Below, one piece after another: positions 1 through 11,345 of a DNA stretch of 64,000 bases. Position numbers and translations under genes: made by a program. Under the pieces are notes generated by a model. It saw only the letters and a program-made list of their open reading frames with translations, was not told where the DNA came from and searched no databases. Position 1 is the stretch's first letter. Every line of letters starts with the position of its first letter. The DNA is from Poa pratensis (taxonomy: Eukaryota > Streptophyta > Magnoliopsida > Poales > Poaceae): contig CAMZMU010000059.1 of the NCBI GenBank assembly GCA_947311845.1, positions 39,855,226-39,919,225 of the forward strand, read 5' to 3'.

Positions 1-675
1 TCCTGCGTGTTGCGCTCTAGCTTGGTCCCCGACCCCGGCCGGTCATCCTCTCCTACTGTTCATCACGCTGCACCTGGCTTCATGCATGCAGCTTTTTTTC
101 AGTTCAGCTTTATGTGGGCGCCGATCGTTGATACGGGACAGGCACGCGCGCAGCAAGTATCTGGGCCACAAACAAAACTGAGAAAAATATGAATACACAG
201 CGTGTATCCAGTGTCTGGAACAGAATTACACAAGTCACTAGCGTAGTGTAGCAATGGACACGGATTAATACGAGACCGAAATGTAGATATGCGGCGTGGC
301 AAGCGCGCTGGACTAAATATGGATCCTGCTAGCTATATCGAGTGTATGGCACTCGTACATCGCTAGCTGTTGTGGATGTGATACTTGCTGCCACCAGGAC
401 CAGGCAGTGCCAGTGAGGCATCAAGGACCCGGGTCGGTCGCCGCACTCGAGCAGATCAGCTATGGAGGACACGAGATCGAGGGACTTCCGCAGAAAAATC
501 TTTCCCGGAAGAGGAAACCGCATCCACCGCCTTGATCGCGTGATCTCACTTCCGTTGGTTGGCCCCGCCGGCGCAAAGTCATCGTGGTCTGCAGTCTGAC
601 GATCGATTCCATTCCAATGCGAACCGATGGGCATGGGCACAGAGACGGTCCACGCACACTAATGGGCCGAGTGGA

Positions 676-722
676 TTTACGTCCTCCTTGTTTTTTTTTT
701 TGAAGAGTTTACGTCCTCCTTG
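676..722. repeat. Poly(T) micro-insertion flanked by 15-bp direct repeats
   Basis: The 15-mer TTTACGTCCTCCTTG occurs at 676-690 and again at 708-722, flanking a 17-bp insert made of eleven T followed by GAAGAG. Copy B (around 21896-21910) has the 15-mer once and no insert, so copy B is the empty site. It looks like an extreme 5'-truncated retroposon tail or a DNA-repair patch. Confidence 0.85.
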
Positions 723-1125
723 TTGGGTACAGATCTTCGGTGGGCCGAGATGCATGACGGCCTGCACAGTCCCCGTCTCGAACCAAGAAGCGAGCGCGCA
801 CTGATCGTCTTGGGCTGCATGATCGACCAATCGAATAACAAACAAAAATGTTTAAATGTGTACGGTAGGTCGTGCGTTGGATATATACGGAACGCGATGT
901 AGGCTCCGCGTCCGTCTGCGGTCGATGACGTGAACCCCTCTTGTCCGTGGAAGCTTCAAGCCCGTGCATGTCCGAATGCGACGGCCCGATGGCAATGGCG
1001 ACGACCGATCCATCCGCCGGAGCAGTAAATGTGCCCCGGACTTACACGAATCCACGTACGGTACGTAGCCTCCACGTGAATGCTGACAAAGATCGGCGAA
1101 TAATGAACAAGTTGCCACCAAGTTT

Positions 1126-1287
1126 CTCCCTCCGTTTCTAAACATAAACTCTTTTCCCCGCAAAAAAAATATAAACCCTCTTAATAGGTATAAATGCGGA
1201 CTAAAATGAATGAATAAACAAAATAGAATACGTGTAGATCCGAACTAAAACTAAACAAAAGGCTTATAATTTGGAACGGAAGGAGTA
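1126..1287. mobile_element. Stowaway-type MITE
   Basis: The ends are inverted: CTCCCTCCGTTTCTA at the left and GGAACGGAAGGAGTA at the right, the usual Triticeae Stowaway/mariner signature. The left half is also in copy B (from about 22312), where the right end has been lost. The interior is AT-rich and noncoding. Confidence 0.7.
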
Positions 1288-1974
1288 TGGTTGAAGATTT
1301 CGTCGTCAACTACATATGGGAATTCTGTACATGAATACTTTGCTCATACAAAAATAAAACCGACCTATTGAACAGGCATAAGCCTTTCTCTTGGCTAAAG
1401 TTCACACAAGGGCACAAGGCAAATGCCAATCTCCAATTCAAGGCCACCACATTGACACTAGCATAAGTGCAAAGACGTCAATCATGTGCATTCAATTGGT
1501 TTGTTTCTGCCCGGTCGATGCCTCGTTTGGCAATACGGAGTGAGCGAGAGCTCATCGAAGCAGTCGGCGACAAACTCCAGGGATCCGAGTTGACCACCTG
1601 AACTGGAGCAAAGGTGAAATCTCGGCCATCGATGATGACGTTGGCCATCGAGATGAGGTAGATCTATAACGCGCAACCCGTATCTGACGCGCCGACTTCC
1701 GTGGTATTTACTAAAAGTAAATTTGTTGCGAGGGTCGTGCTCGGCAGATATAGATTTGTAGCACACGCTAGACAAATCTAGACAGGTTTGGCTCTCGGCA
1801 AAAAATGTCTGGTAAGTGATAACAACCCTACTCATGTTTGAGGTGGCTTTGACTATCTTTAGATGTTCGGGCGATCTCAAGAAGGCATCAACTTGTCATA
1901 TGGTGGTGTGGATGATGGTTACATGCGCCGCGTCGATTTACGAGTGACAACATTGATAAAATCCTAACAGAATA
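1288..1974. other. Gene-free duplicated intergenic sequence
   Basis: Single-copy-like intergenic DNA shared with 22420-23530 of copy B. No coding potential is convincing on either strand. Around 1678-1685 it contains TATCTGAC, the unoccupied counterpart of the hAT MITE target site in copy B. Confidence 0.6.
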
Positions 1975-2292
1975 TATTAAATTGATGCACTAGCCAACTA
2001 TCTGAAAAGTCCGAACTGATGGAAAGGGTTGTGATATATATTATATTTCTGACACTCCCCCTCACGTCTAGGCTGTGGACTTTTCTTCACGAGCCTAGTA
2101 CGTGGATTAGGGTGTCCGCAGATATTTATTTTAATACTGCGTTGGTCAGGACTTGAACTCTTAATACTGCGTTGGGCAGGACTTGAACTCTAGACCTCTT
2201 GTTCTGATACCATATTAAATTGATGCATTAGCCAACTATCTTAAAAGTCCGAACTAATGGAAAGGGTTGTGCTATATATTATATTTCTGACA
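1975..2292 (-). mobile_element. TRIM (miniature LTR retrotransposon), complete
   Basis: A 318-bp element with two 80-bp terminal direct repeats (1975-2054 and 2213-2292). Read on the minus strand, each begins TGTCAGAAAT. Directly inside the 5' repeat is TGGTATCAGAAC (minus strand, 2201-2212), an initiator-Met-tRNA type primer-binding site. Directly before the 3' repeat is GTGAGGGGGAG (minus strand, 2055-2065), a polypurine tract. The flanks GAATA (1970-1974) and AAATA (2293-2297) form a 5-bp target duplication with one change. Copy B reads straight through this point, giving the empty site. It has no coding capacity. A 29-bp internal tandem repeat lies at about 2131-2190. Confidence 0.88.
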
Positions 2293-2455
2293 AAATAATC
2301 TAGATTCGGTTGAAATTGTTTAAAAAAATATCACGTAAAATCTGTGTCGATATCTTGTCGTGGCTTGCACTTCAACATAATACATTCGGGCCTACGTACG
2401 CCTGGTCGCCGAATATTTGATCTGGGTCACATGTGTTGAGTTGAGTGGTCACATA

Positions 2456-2756
2456 CTTCCTCCATTCGGTTTTAATCTACATCCTAGGTCTAAAATTTGT
2501 TTGGAATTAATCTACATCTTGAGTGGGTCCCACCTCAGTAGTTAAGATGGAAGAGAGTCTACACACATGCATGCACCAGTTTGCTATTTCCCATGCATGG
2601 ATTTCATTAATCAAGCTTGGTTTAACCAATGGTGTTTTACTTCTTGTTGCACCATAATTGTGATGCATGGTGGACTGTGCAAAAGTAATACTAATAAATG
2701 CTAGCCTAATTTGTCTGAAATTTTCCAAGATGTAGATTAAATCCGAATGGAGGGAG
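2456..2756. mobile_element. Stowaway-type MITE, copy A only
   Basis: A 301-bp element bounded by TA target duplications (2454-2455 and 2757-2758). Inverted ends are CTTCCTCCATTCGG and CCGAATGGAGGGAG, and subterminal sequences around TCTACATC are also inverted. Copy B has an uninterrupted TA at the corresponding place (near 23650). Confidence 0.85.
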
Positions 2757-3048
2757 TACCTTACAAGATAGAATGACGATCAAAAGAGACGAACCACTTA
2801 CCAAAACATGGCCTAGAAATGCAAACCTCTCCTGCAACCGTCAACAAAATTTATCACTGGACCTGCCGCGCGCGCCCAACACCAATAGCCATTTTCTCAA
2901 GAAAGAAAAATCCTATAGCCATGGACATAAAGATTGACTAATTTCAATCATCTGATCAGATTGTCTAAAAAATACTATTCTATAGTAAGAAAGATTATAT
3001 GTACCATATTGTCGGATTTTATGAAGGGAAAAGGGAGAGTGGATTTTT

Positions 3049-3434
3049 GGAACTCAGGCTACATGGAGCTCCTTTTTTGAAATAATCGAAAATGATAGTT
3101 TTTGAGTTTCCAAAAATCACGAGAAAAAAACATATGTAGATAGTGTCGAGATCTGCAAGCGTGCAAAAATTTTCCTTCAATTTGTTTGTGTTTTGGGCTG
3201 TACAAAAAAGAAAAATTGGGGAAAATTTTAAAACTATGTATTGTTCACCACCCAGATCCACTCATTTATCTTTTTTTTGTGCAAACCCAAAATACAGCGA
3301 ATCTGGAGTCAAAAATTTCCACGATTGTAGATCTCGATAATATCTATATCAAGAGATTTTTTTCTCGATTTTTGAAAACTTAAAATGTCGATTTCTAATT
3401 TTTGAAAAAACAGGTACCATATAGCCCGGGCTCC
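3049..3434. mobile_element. Probable MITE with imperfect terminal inverted repeats, copy A only
   Basis: The left end GGAACTCAGGCTACATGG (3049-3066) pairs imperfectly with the right end, whose reverse complement is GGAGCCCGGGCTATATGG. The roughly 0.4 kb between 3030 and 3465 is absent from copy B at about 41930. The interior is AT-rich and noncoding. Superfamily not assigned; no clean target duplication was found. Confidence 0.6.
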
Positions 3435-5050
3435 ATTTTAGATTTTTTGGGGGAAAGGCACAACCAACCATACAGGTACAAGCATTGCAATTAAACGCTC
3501 CCACCTGCTCCTGAAAGCATCAGGACGTTCATGCCTCAATAATTGGCTAAGTCGTACTAAATGCTGGGTTAGCCCCTCTCCGCCACACGTACGGCCGATT
3601 GTCATGCATGTTTGGCTTCATGATTCGAACGAAGAAAAACATCCAGGAAGTAGTCGACACAGCTGGAACACTTCATCTCATGGTTGCTGTGGAGTCTCGG
3701 CCCGATCGATAGACGTACCTGACGGTGGGATATAACCTCCTGTCGAGACTGGAAAACTTATAGTATATCAACTGATCACCACAAGAACATGCATCTAGAT
3801 CGACGGGACAATTTCTGATGGCATTATGAGTGTGATGGACATAGCTAGCTAGATAGGCTGTCCGGGACCAACATACCCTTGTCAGTCGATCTTGTCCTGC
3901 AGACCTCTCATGCACCATGTCGCCGTCGACGACGACATCCGCGTTTATTCGTCGACAGCGCCATGGGCACAACAGGATCACGCAAGTCCCGGATCCGATC
4001 ATTGTTGTCGCAAACAATTTATTCCAAACTTTCAGTCTTCTCTGACAAGGGCAGCACAGCGCTTCAGAATAAATCCTCTCTTGTTTTTAAAAAACTCCAG
4101 TTACATGATATTAATTTGTTATATTCCACACACTAATCATTGGTGACCAAAATGCATATATATAAGCCATACATGTTTCTTGACGTTGATACATACCATT
4201 TCTAATAATGCGTATATTTACCCTGTCAGTGAAAATACATGCGTGAAGTACTGGAGCTGTATACAAGTACTTGGTGGCTAGAGTGTGGTCATTCTCAGTA
4301 CCACACGCCAGCACAGCGCCGTGATTGCACGCAACGGTGCCATATATGTACGGACGTACGGGATACTGATCACCGCGCGAGCTACCTAGCTAGCTGTACG
4401 ACCCCAGCCTCGATCGCTTCCGCGAACTGATGCGCTGCGCCGCCATGTCGGGTGAGCTCTCCACGCGCTCGTCGCCTTCCTTCGCCGCCTCGCCTTCCAG
4501 CTACGAGCCGTCGCGGGCAGGAGATCACCCTCATGGAGAGTCAACGCCGCTTCGGGCCGGAGCCGAGAGCGGCCACGGCGTCAAGCTCCGCCGCCGGTGG
4601 CAGCGTCGGCGGCAGCAGCTGGGGCTCGGGCTCGGGCCGTGGCGCGCCGGGGACACGTGGGCGCTGGACCCGCGCGCGCGGTGGGTCCGGGAGTGGAACC
4701 GCGCCTACCTGCTGGCCTGCGCGGCGGGGCTCATGGTGGACCCGCTCTTCCTGTACTCCGTGTCGCTGAGCGGCCCGCTCATGTGCGTCTTCCTCGACGG
4801 CTGGCTCGCCGCCACCGTCACCGCGCTCCGCTGCATGGTCGACGCAATGCACGCCTGGAACGTCGTCACGCAGCTCCGCGTCTCGCGCGGAGCCAGGGCC
4901 GAGGTGGCGCGGAGGCGGCGTGGGATCGCCGACGAGGAGCAGGCCGCGGCGGATCAGGCCGACGCGGACACTGTACGAAGCATTCCGTCGTACGCGAGGT
5001 CCAGGAAAGGGTTGGCGCTCGACTTCTTCGTCATCCTTCCCGTGATGCAG

Positions 5051-7479
5051 GTGCCCCTTCTGTTCCCTGATCGAGCTAGCTTGAAACGGTTTTGGTTCCT
5101 CGATCGATCAACGAAATACTCAGTGCAATTGATTGGTTTTCCGACCTTACTTTTTACAGATGCTGGGTGTAACTGATATCTGCTTGTTATTAATATATTC
5201 TCTTTATCTAAATTTTTTTTGATGGATTTTCCGTTACACGTTGATTTTTATTCTTTGTTTGGTTTGGTTAGGATTGCCTTGATCACTTTGCTGTTAAAAA
5301 TGACAGGGATTGTACCCAAGCTCACATACAAATTTTGTCTTCAGAAAAATGCAAAGGACGGGTTTCCATAATTAAAAAAAAAACTATTCCTAGCTAGAAA
5401 CAGTTTTTACTATACTGAACTTATGTGTTGTTCCGTTATCATCATGATAGTGGAAACCGATCCTGTTATCGGGTCGTATGAAAAAACCCTTGTTTATACT
5501 GGTCATCACTAAAAAAATACAGGGCATACTACAATGGATTTCCGTTAGATGTTAGTTTTAGTTCTTTGGATGATTTTGATAGGATCACCTTCATTTCGTT
5601 GAGACAATATTACATACCTTCTAGCGAAGGAATTTGCAGAACATAGACGGTAAAATAAAATATCACTAAATAAAATAAAAAATACGCCATAAATCATGGA
5701 TGTAGAGGATGTAGGCAGATATATGTGTGCCAAGTTTTAAACTTTTTTTAGAGCGAAGAATCAGGGCCCCGGCTTCATTTTGGAAGCCACACAGACTGGT
5801 CATGCCAAGTTTGAAACTTAAATTCAAAAGCACGGAAGTTGGATTAAATGTACACACGTTCTAAGATTTTAATGTGCAAGTTAACGATTTCTATTTTCAT
5901 GGAGGCCGCATACCATTTTGAATTTTTTCTTGAAATTTTGAAAGAATAAGATTAAAGTCAATCTGTATGTGCTTGATTTATTTCAATAGTCTATAAATAC
6001 AATTTTTGCCGATTTTTAAACTCGGATTCGGGTCAACCCGTGCACATTTGAGTATTTATCTGTTTGTCAAAATTATTGTTATCCTTTGTGTTTTTGTTCC
6101 TATTAGTGTCTCCGCTATTGCCGGTTGCATCATTTTTCCATCAAGTATCAAAATCGTTTGGATCTTGCCCCTTGCGCCATTACAAAATCGTTTTGATGCG
6201 ACTTCACACCTTTGACAAAGAAAATAAACACGAAAATTGACAAAATGAAATACAAAAAGTGACCTAGCTGTGATTTCTCTTTCAATCCCATGTTTTATAG
6301 CCTTTTTATTACATTCTTGAGTTTCTTTGGTATTAGTCGAGTTTCAAAAAGTGACCCTAAATTTTTCATTTTTCTTTCAATTCTAAAGTAATTTTCTCAC
6401 GATTTTTTTTTCAGATTAGTCTTTTCTAAAGGTTTTGTAAATCCTTTGTACAGTAGTATGACTCGACAATCGACATCACGCTCTAGTAAACTGTGAACAA
6501 GGGGAATATTCGGACGTACATCAGGCGATCACCTTGTTGGAACCTTGGTGCTTTATTAAGTTAAGGCAAGGCAGAAATGCCTATTATCTATAAAAAAATC
6601 TCATCCGGTCCCTTTCAGCTCATCTCAATCTCACTTGATCACCACTTTGGCAAAGGCCGTATGCTGGGAGTTTTCGCAATCGCATTGCCATCTCGTCGTT
6701 CGCCGGCCGTACTCAAGCATCAGCTCCGAACTTTCAATCACGACACATATGATCATCGAGCTGCGCCGGGGGCATGGGTGCCTTCTGTGAATCTTGCTCG
6801 TCCAAACGTGCGATTGGCTAGAGTACTGCAGCATGTGGTGTACGATCATGGTAAACAGGTCTGCAGTCGTTTGCAAGTTGGTACGTATCGATCACCGTAT
6901 TAATCACATCGATTCGTGCGTATCAATTTTCACAAGGTTTATTCGCATGCGTGGCGCGTTCTGCATTATATACGCTCCTTTCAAACACACTACGGCAAAT
7001 AATTAGCTCGTTGACATGTACGTGCTGTGCTGCCAAAACTGAAACAAGAATAGTTTCAAAAAAAAGGCAGTACATTTTGTTGATATGTTCCTAATTTTTG
7101 TATTCTTTTATTCGTACATTTGTTTTTGTTACTCATCGTGTCAATCGGTCGTGTCACGTGCCATATACTACTCGCTCCGTTTCTGAATGTAGGGTGTATA
7201 GTTTTCTGCACGAATATTAAGACATGGTATTTTGCACATCGTGGACTCGTATTTTTCTAGAAAAAATTGCGAGAGATGAGTTCTTAATATGCACAAAATG
7301 AATACAATCCGTTTAATCCCTCTTTTGAGACTACTATGTCTCATTTTTTGATGGATCAAATTGTCCATAAATAGCAAATACACTTATATTATTGATTTTT
7401 CTTAAAATACTATACACCTTACATCAAGTAACGGGGGAGTACAATTTAGTCGTCCTAATTCCGCTTGATCGATGTGTAG
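5051..7479 (+). other. Intron 1 of CNGC4 copy A
   Basis: The 2.4-kb intron has no supported gene. It contains two weakly similar AT-rich stretches (about 5215-5290 and 5525-5600) and a Stowaway-type MITE at its 3' end (7171-7439), 40 bp before the acceptor. Splice sites are CAG|GTGCCC at the donor and TGTAG|GTGG at the acceptor. The copy B intron (43625-46035) is colinear. Confidence 0.75.
7171..7439. mobile_element. Stowaway-type MITE at the end of CNGC4 intron 1 (copy A)
   Basis: Bounded by TA (7169-7170 and 7440-7441). Inverted ends are CTCGCTCCGTTTCTGAATGT and the complementary CAAGTAACGGGGGAG, with the longer subterminal stretches GTAGGGTGTATAG and CTATACACCTTAC also inverted. The same MITE is in copy B, so the insertion predates the duplication. 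Confidence 0.8.
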
Positions 7480-9150
7480 GTGGTGATGTGGGTGGTATTG
7501 CCGGCGATGATCCGCGCGGGCTCGACGACGATGGTGATGACGGTGCTCCTTGTGGCGTTCCTGCTGGAGTACCTGCCCAAGATCTACCACTCCGTCTCCT
7601 TCCTCCGGCGGACGCAGGACCAGTCCGGCCACATCTTCGGCACCATCTGGTGGGGCATCGTGCTCAACCTCATGGCATACTTCGTCGCCGCACACGTAAG
7701 TCACATTCATCTCCCTCCCACGATCACCACAATGTATCGACCGGACGATTAATCCCCATCGTGTTTCCAGGCGGTGGGCGCGTGCTGGTACTTGCTCGGC
7801 GTGCAGAGGGCCACCAAGTGCCTCAAGGTTCAGTGCCACCTGTCCGGGTCGCCGGGTGTGCGTCAGGTGCGCTGGCGTGCGCCAGCCCGCTGTACTACGG
7901 CGACGCCACACCGGCGGCGTCCATCGTCGGCGACAGGCTCGCCTGGGCCAACGACACCATGGCCAGGACCATGTGCCTCAGGAACGGCGACAGGTACCAG
8001 TACGGCGCGTACAAGTGGACGGTGATGCTGGTGACCAACCCGAGCCGGCTGGAGCGGATGCTGCTCCCCATCTTCTGGGGACTCATGACGCTGAGCACGT
8101 TCGGGAACCTGGAGAGCACGACGGAGTGGCTGGAGATCGTGTTCAACATCATAACCATCACGGGCGGGCTCATCCTCGTCACCATGCTCATCGGCAACAT
8201 CAAGGTGTTCCTGAACGCGACCACGTCCAAGAAGCAGGCCATGCATACGCGGCTGCGGAGCCTGGAGTGGTGGATGAAGCGCAAGAACCTGCCGCCGAGC
8301 TACCGGCACCGCGTGCGGCAGTTCGAGCGGCAGCGGTGGGCCGCCACCCGCGGCGTGGACGAGTCCCAGATCGTGCGCGACCTCCCGGAGGGGCTCCGCC
8401 GCGACATCAAGTACCACCTCTGCCTCGACCTCGTCCGGCAGGTGCCGCTCTTCCAGCACATGGACGACCTCGTCCTCGAGAACATGTGCGACCGGGTCAA
8501 GTCCCTCATCTACCCCAAGGGCGAGACCGTAAGTAGTTGCATGATTAAGATTCTTCAAAGTTCAGACATCAGTTGCAGAGTCAGCTCGATCGTTGAGTGA
8601 CTGAACTGAAAGTGTTGATGATTCTCTGAATAATCAGATCGTGCGGGAAGATGACCCGGTGCAGAGGATGCTATTCATCGTGCGGGGCCACCTGCAGTGC
8701 AGCCAGGAGCTACGGAACGGGGCGACGAGCCGCTGCACGCTTGGTCCGGGCAACTTCACGGGGGACGAGCTGCTGTCGTGGTGCCTGCGTCGTCCCTTCA
8801 CGGAGCGCCTCCCGGCGTCGTCGTCGACGCTGGTGACGATGGAGAGCACGGAGGTGTTCGGGCTGGATGCCGCCGACGTGCAGTACGTGACGCAGCACTT
8901 CCGCTACACCTTCACCAACGACAAGGTGCGGCGGAGCGCGCGGTACTACTCGCCCGGGTGGCGCACGTGGGCCGCCGTCGCCGTGCAGCTCGCGTGGCGC
9001 AGGTACAAGCACCGCAAGACTCTGGCGTCGCTGTCGTTCATCCGGCCGCGCCGGCCCCTGTCGCGGTGCTCGTCGCTCGGGGAGGAGAAGCTCCGGCTGT
9101 ATACGGCGATCCTCTCCTCGCCCAAGCCCAACCACGACGACGAATTCTAG

Positions 9151-10436
9151 CTCGCCGTGAACCGCACATGATCAAGATTTCTGTGGACGGTCGTGTACAC
9201 CACATGGATGCTCTGCCTGCTGCAGATCATGAGTTGCAGTTAGGAATGGACGAAACGGTGGATGTTGTGTCTGCTTGCAGAACGATAATCAAATGATGAA
9301 TAGTAGCTGCACATGGGGTCATGGGGATATGGATTGTAATGTAAATCTGTTGTTGTGGTTATGAAGCAAATAGTTCTTTCTAATTTTCTGGTTGGCTCCT
9401 CGAACATTTTCTTTTTGACTTCATTAACAAAGCATCAGTCTACAAGGTCTTTTACAACATTTCAGTTTTGGGGTCTCAAACCTTAACAACCAAATGCTAA
9501 GACAAGAGAACCCCAGAATTCAACATCCGATGAAGCAGAAAACATAAGAAACAACACGCAACAAAGTTGAACTACTCAAACTGCCACCGAGGCCAAACAG
9601 CAGAGCCCAAGTGCAGTCGTTCCTGATGAAATTCAACCACTGTCTATCCCTCGACATAGTGGCGCCCACCCCTTCGTCTTGTTGAAGACATCTTCCATCA
9701 CCATCTTCATGAGATTAGTTCCTCGACGAAGAATTCTTCCCACCTTTGGCTTCTGCAATTCACTCCAGTCGTCAGTCATTTGACAAATATGATATATATA
9801 ATACCACAAGGGTCACCACGCATAACATGATCAAAACAAGCACAGTTCCTGATTTTCTAGAGAAACCAAAGCATAGCAGCCAGAAAAACTTTCACAGCTA
9901 CTTTTTCATATCCATGAAAACCATCGACCCAATCCCCAAGGTCATCAATTGTGTCAGGTGGCTTTTTTTTGTGTCAGCGGCACATTGAAACACAAGCCCA
10001 AACGAATCTGGCTACAGGACATGAGAGAAACAAATGATTTATACTTTTATCCGAAGCACAAAACATGCATTATCCCTCCCCTTCCCAACCTCTCTTCTTC
10101 AGATTGTCCTTTGTTAGGGTTCATTTCCACATTACTAACCACAAAAAGATTTTAATTTTTGAAGGAACTTTCATTTTCCCAAGTTGCTTGAAACTTTTAC
10201 TCGGAATTCTAGTCAGCAAGGCATTATATAAGGATTTAATAGAAGATCCTCCACCAATTTTTAGTACCGGGCTTTACCGTTCCGACGTGTGTTGTACGTA
10301 TGAGCCCAAGTACAGGGAGGAGAGCAATGTGGTGCTGGAAGCACCAACAGGAATAGCAAGACGCTGACTTTGCAATTGCCTCGTATTTACTTAGATCTAA
10401 AGATCAGTAAGGTTAACGGAGGATTTAAACCAACAA
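9151..10436. other. 3' flank of CNGC4 copy A; no supported gene
   Basis: It contains the 3' UTR of CNGC4 and then sequence shared with copy B (47708-48990). A short minus-strand reading frame around 9630-9770, better preserved in copy B (48188-48376), encodes a basic stretch with the motif GRILRRGTNLMKMVMEDVF. Its minus-strand downstream end is A-rich, so it may be the 3' end of a non-LTR retroposon. I do not recognise it. About 120 bp before the tRNA gene is also conserved upstream of the third tRNA-Asp gene at 58884. Confidence 0.5.
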
Positions 10437-10508
10437 GTCGTTGTAGTATAGTGGTAAGTATTCCCGCCTGTCACGCGGGTGACCCGGGTTCGATCCCCGG
10501 CAACGGCG
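10437..10508 (+). tRNA. tRNA-Asp (anticodon GTC), copy A
   Basis: A 72-nt cloverleaf without intron. The acceptor strand GTCGTTG pairs with CAACGGC (10501-10507), followed by discriminator G. The anticodon stem CCCGC/GCGGG encloses the loop CTGTCAC, with GTC at 10470-10472. The T arm is CCGGG/CCCGG around TTCGATC. Internal promoter boxes are present (A box TAGTATAGTGG, B box GGTTCGATCC). A run of six T at 10514-10519 is a typical RNA polymerase III terminator, and CAA just upstream is usual for plant tRNA genes. Confidence 0.97.
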
Positions 10509-10513
10509 CTTCA

Positions 10514-10519
10514 TTTTTT
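10514..10519 (+). terminator. Pol III T-run terminator of tRNA-Asp copy A
   Basis: Six consecutive T residues, beginning six bases after the discriminator base of the tRNA gene. Confidence 0.75.
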
Positions 10520-10539
10520 CGTTTTTCCAAGTTCGCGTG

Positions 10540-11345
10540 ATGTTTATGGCACGGCCCAACTATCAGCCCATCACGTCGCCATGGAGAGTTGCAGCGGCAG
10601 CTTCGCTCGTTAGCGGCGGTTTAGCCCCGCGCCGACTACAGGCTTCCTTAAGTCGGCCGGCCCAAGTGTTTAAAACGTTTCGTCAGCTTTTTTATTTCTG
10701 TTTTTCTTGTTTCTTTATTTTTCTGTACGTTTTCTTTTCTGTTTTTATTTTCCCTTTTTTTAATTTTTGAAAATTGTTCAGATTTTAAAAATATTCAGAT
10801 TTGAAAAATGGTTCCAAAATTGAAAATGTTCCAAATTTGAGAATGGTTCTAATTTTGAAATGGTTCCAAATTTGAAAATGTTTATTTTCAAAATGTTTCT
10901 GATTTTAAAATTTGTTAAAAAAATTCAAGATTTTAAAAATGGTAAGAAAAAAGAAATAAAATTAAATTAAAAGAACAAAAAATAATAAGTAAATGAAAAA
11001 ACAAAACAATCAAGAAAAAGAAAAAAAAGAAAACAAAAACGGAAATAGAAAAGAAAATGAAAAAGAAAAAGAAAAAAAGGAAAAATAAAAACAAAAACAA
11101 AAAAGAAAATTAAAAAAGGAAAAGCCGCGAGATGGCTGGCCCGCTGAAGGTCCCCGTTAGAGGCGTGGCCGATTCGCCCCGCTAACGAGCGTTATATATG
11201 ATTTGCCAGTTGCAGCTACCGGAACCGGCCGCCGAAGCAATGGATAGTCGCGGAGGCCGCCTGGCAGGAGTGCTCCGTCTGCTTCAAGCTGCTGGAGAGC
11301 GGCCTGTGTGGCCAGGGTGCTCCTTGCCCCACGTCTTCTATGTTG
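10540..11345 (+). pseudogene. RING-H2 gene fragment, copy A, split by a Mutator-type MITE
   Basis: Two pieces (about 10540-10595 and 11208-11345) align to the intact RING-H2 gene at 60981-61364. They share CACGTCGCCATGGAG on the left; on the right they share TGCAGCT, then the stretch encoding QECSVCF with its first zinc-ligand pair, and WPGCSLPHVF. The reading frame before the RING is eroded and the last cysteine pair is missing. A 612-bp MITE sits exactly between the pieces with a 9-bp target duplication. Copy B has the same broken structure, so the damage predates the duplication. Confidence 0.85.
10596..11207. mobile_element. Mutator-type MITE (foldback-like) with 9-bp target duplication
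   Basis: Flanked by AGTTGCAGC on both sides (10587-10595 and 11208-11216), the 9-bp target duplication expected of Mutator-like elements. Ends begin GGCA on each strand, and the inverted block CGCTCGTTAGCGG (about 10605) pairs with CCGCTAACGAGCG (about 11180). The core is a T-rich arm followed by an A-rich arm, so the whole element can fold back. No transposase. The copy B counterpart is 49151-49759. Confidence 0.85.

Larger units (their letters stand above)
4445..9150 (+). pseudogene. CNGC4: CNGC4-type cyclic nucleotide-gated channel, copy A, frameshifted
   Basis: Four exons can be placed by GT-AG junctions and by comparison with copy B: 4445-5050, 7480-7695, 7771-8528 and 8638-9150. Exon 3 is 758 nt here against 759 in copy B. 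A run of four G in copy B (46410-46413) is three G here (7854-7856), after residue 303. The shifted frame stops at 8023-8025, giving about 358 aa that would lose the late transmembrane segments, the pore, the cyclic-nucleotide-binding domain and the calmodulin-binding tail. Everything after the lesion is still open in the original frame and almost identical to copy B, so the break is recent or a sequencing error. An in-frame upstream ATG at 4430 is not conserved in copy B, so the start is taken at 4445. Intact members are plasma-membrane Ca2+-permeable channels. Confidence 0.88.
1..11345. repeat. Segmental duplication, copy A (continues left of window)
   Basis: The first bases of the window match the sequence from 21525 on, and colinear similarity continues through the CNGC4 gene, its downstream region, the tRNA-Asp gene and the RING fragment up to about 11345. 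The left edge lies outside the window. Insertions found here but not in copy B are a TRIM (1975-2292), a Stowaway MITE (2456-2756), a 0.4-kb MITE (about 3049-3434) and a poly(T) micro-insertion (691-707). The gene order is identical in both copies, so this is one duplicated block rather than separate gene duplications. Confidence 0.92.

Noticed and set aside
3019..3383. Small ORFs around 3.0-3.4 kb
   Set aside because: They lie in an AT-rich MITE-like insertion missing from copy B.
4430..4444. Upstream in-frame ATG for CNGC4 copy A
   Set aside because: Not in frame or conserved in copy B, so the shared ATG (4445 and 43019) was used.
7863..8558. Long minus-strand and alternate-frame ORFs over the CNGC4 exons (also 46420-47115, 8697-9296, 47254-47799)
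   Set aside because: They are shadows of GC-rich coding sequence, rich in His, Arg, Pro and Ala, without recognisable domains. The sense frame is a clear channel.
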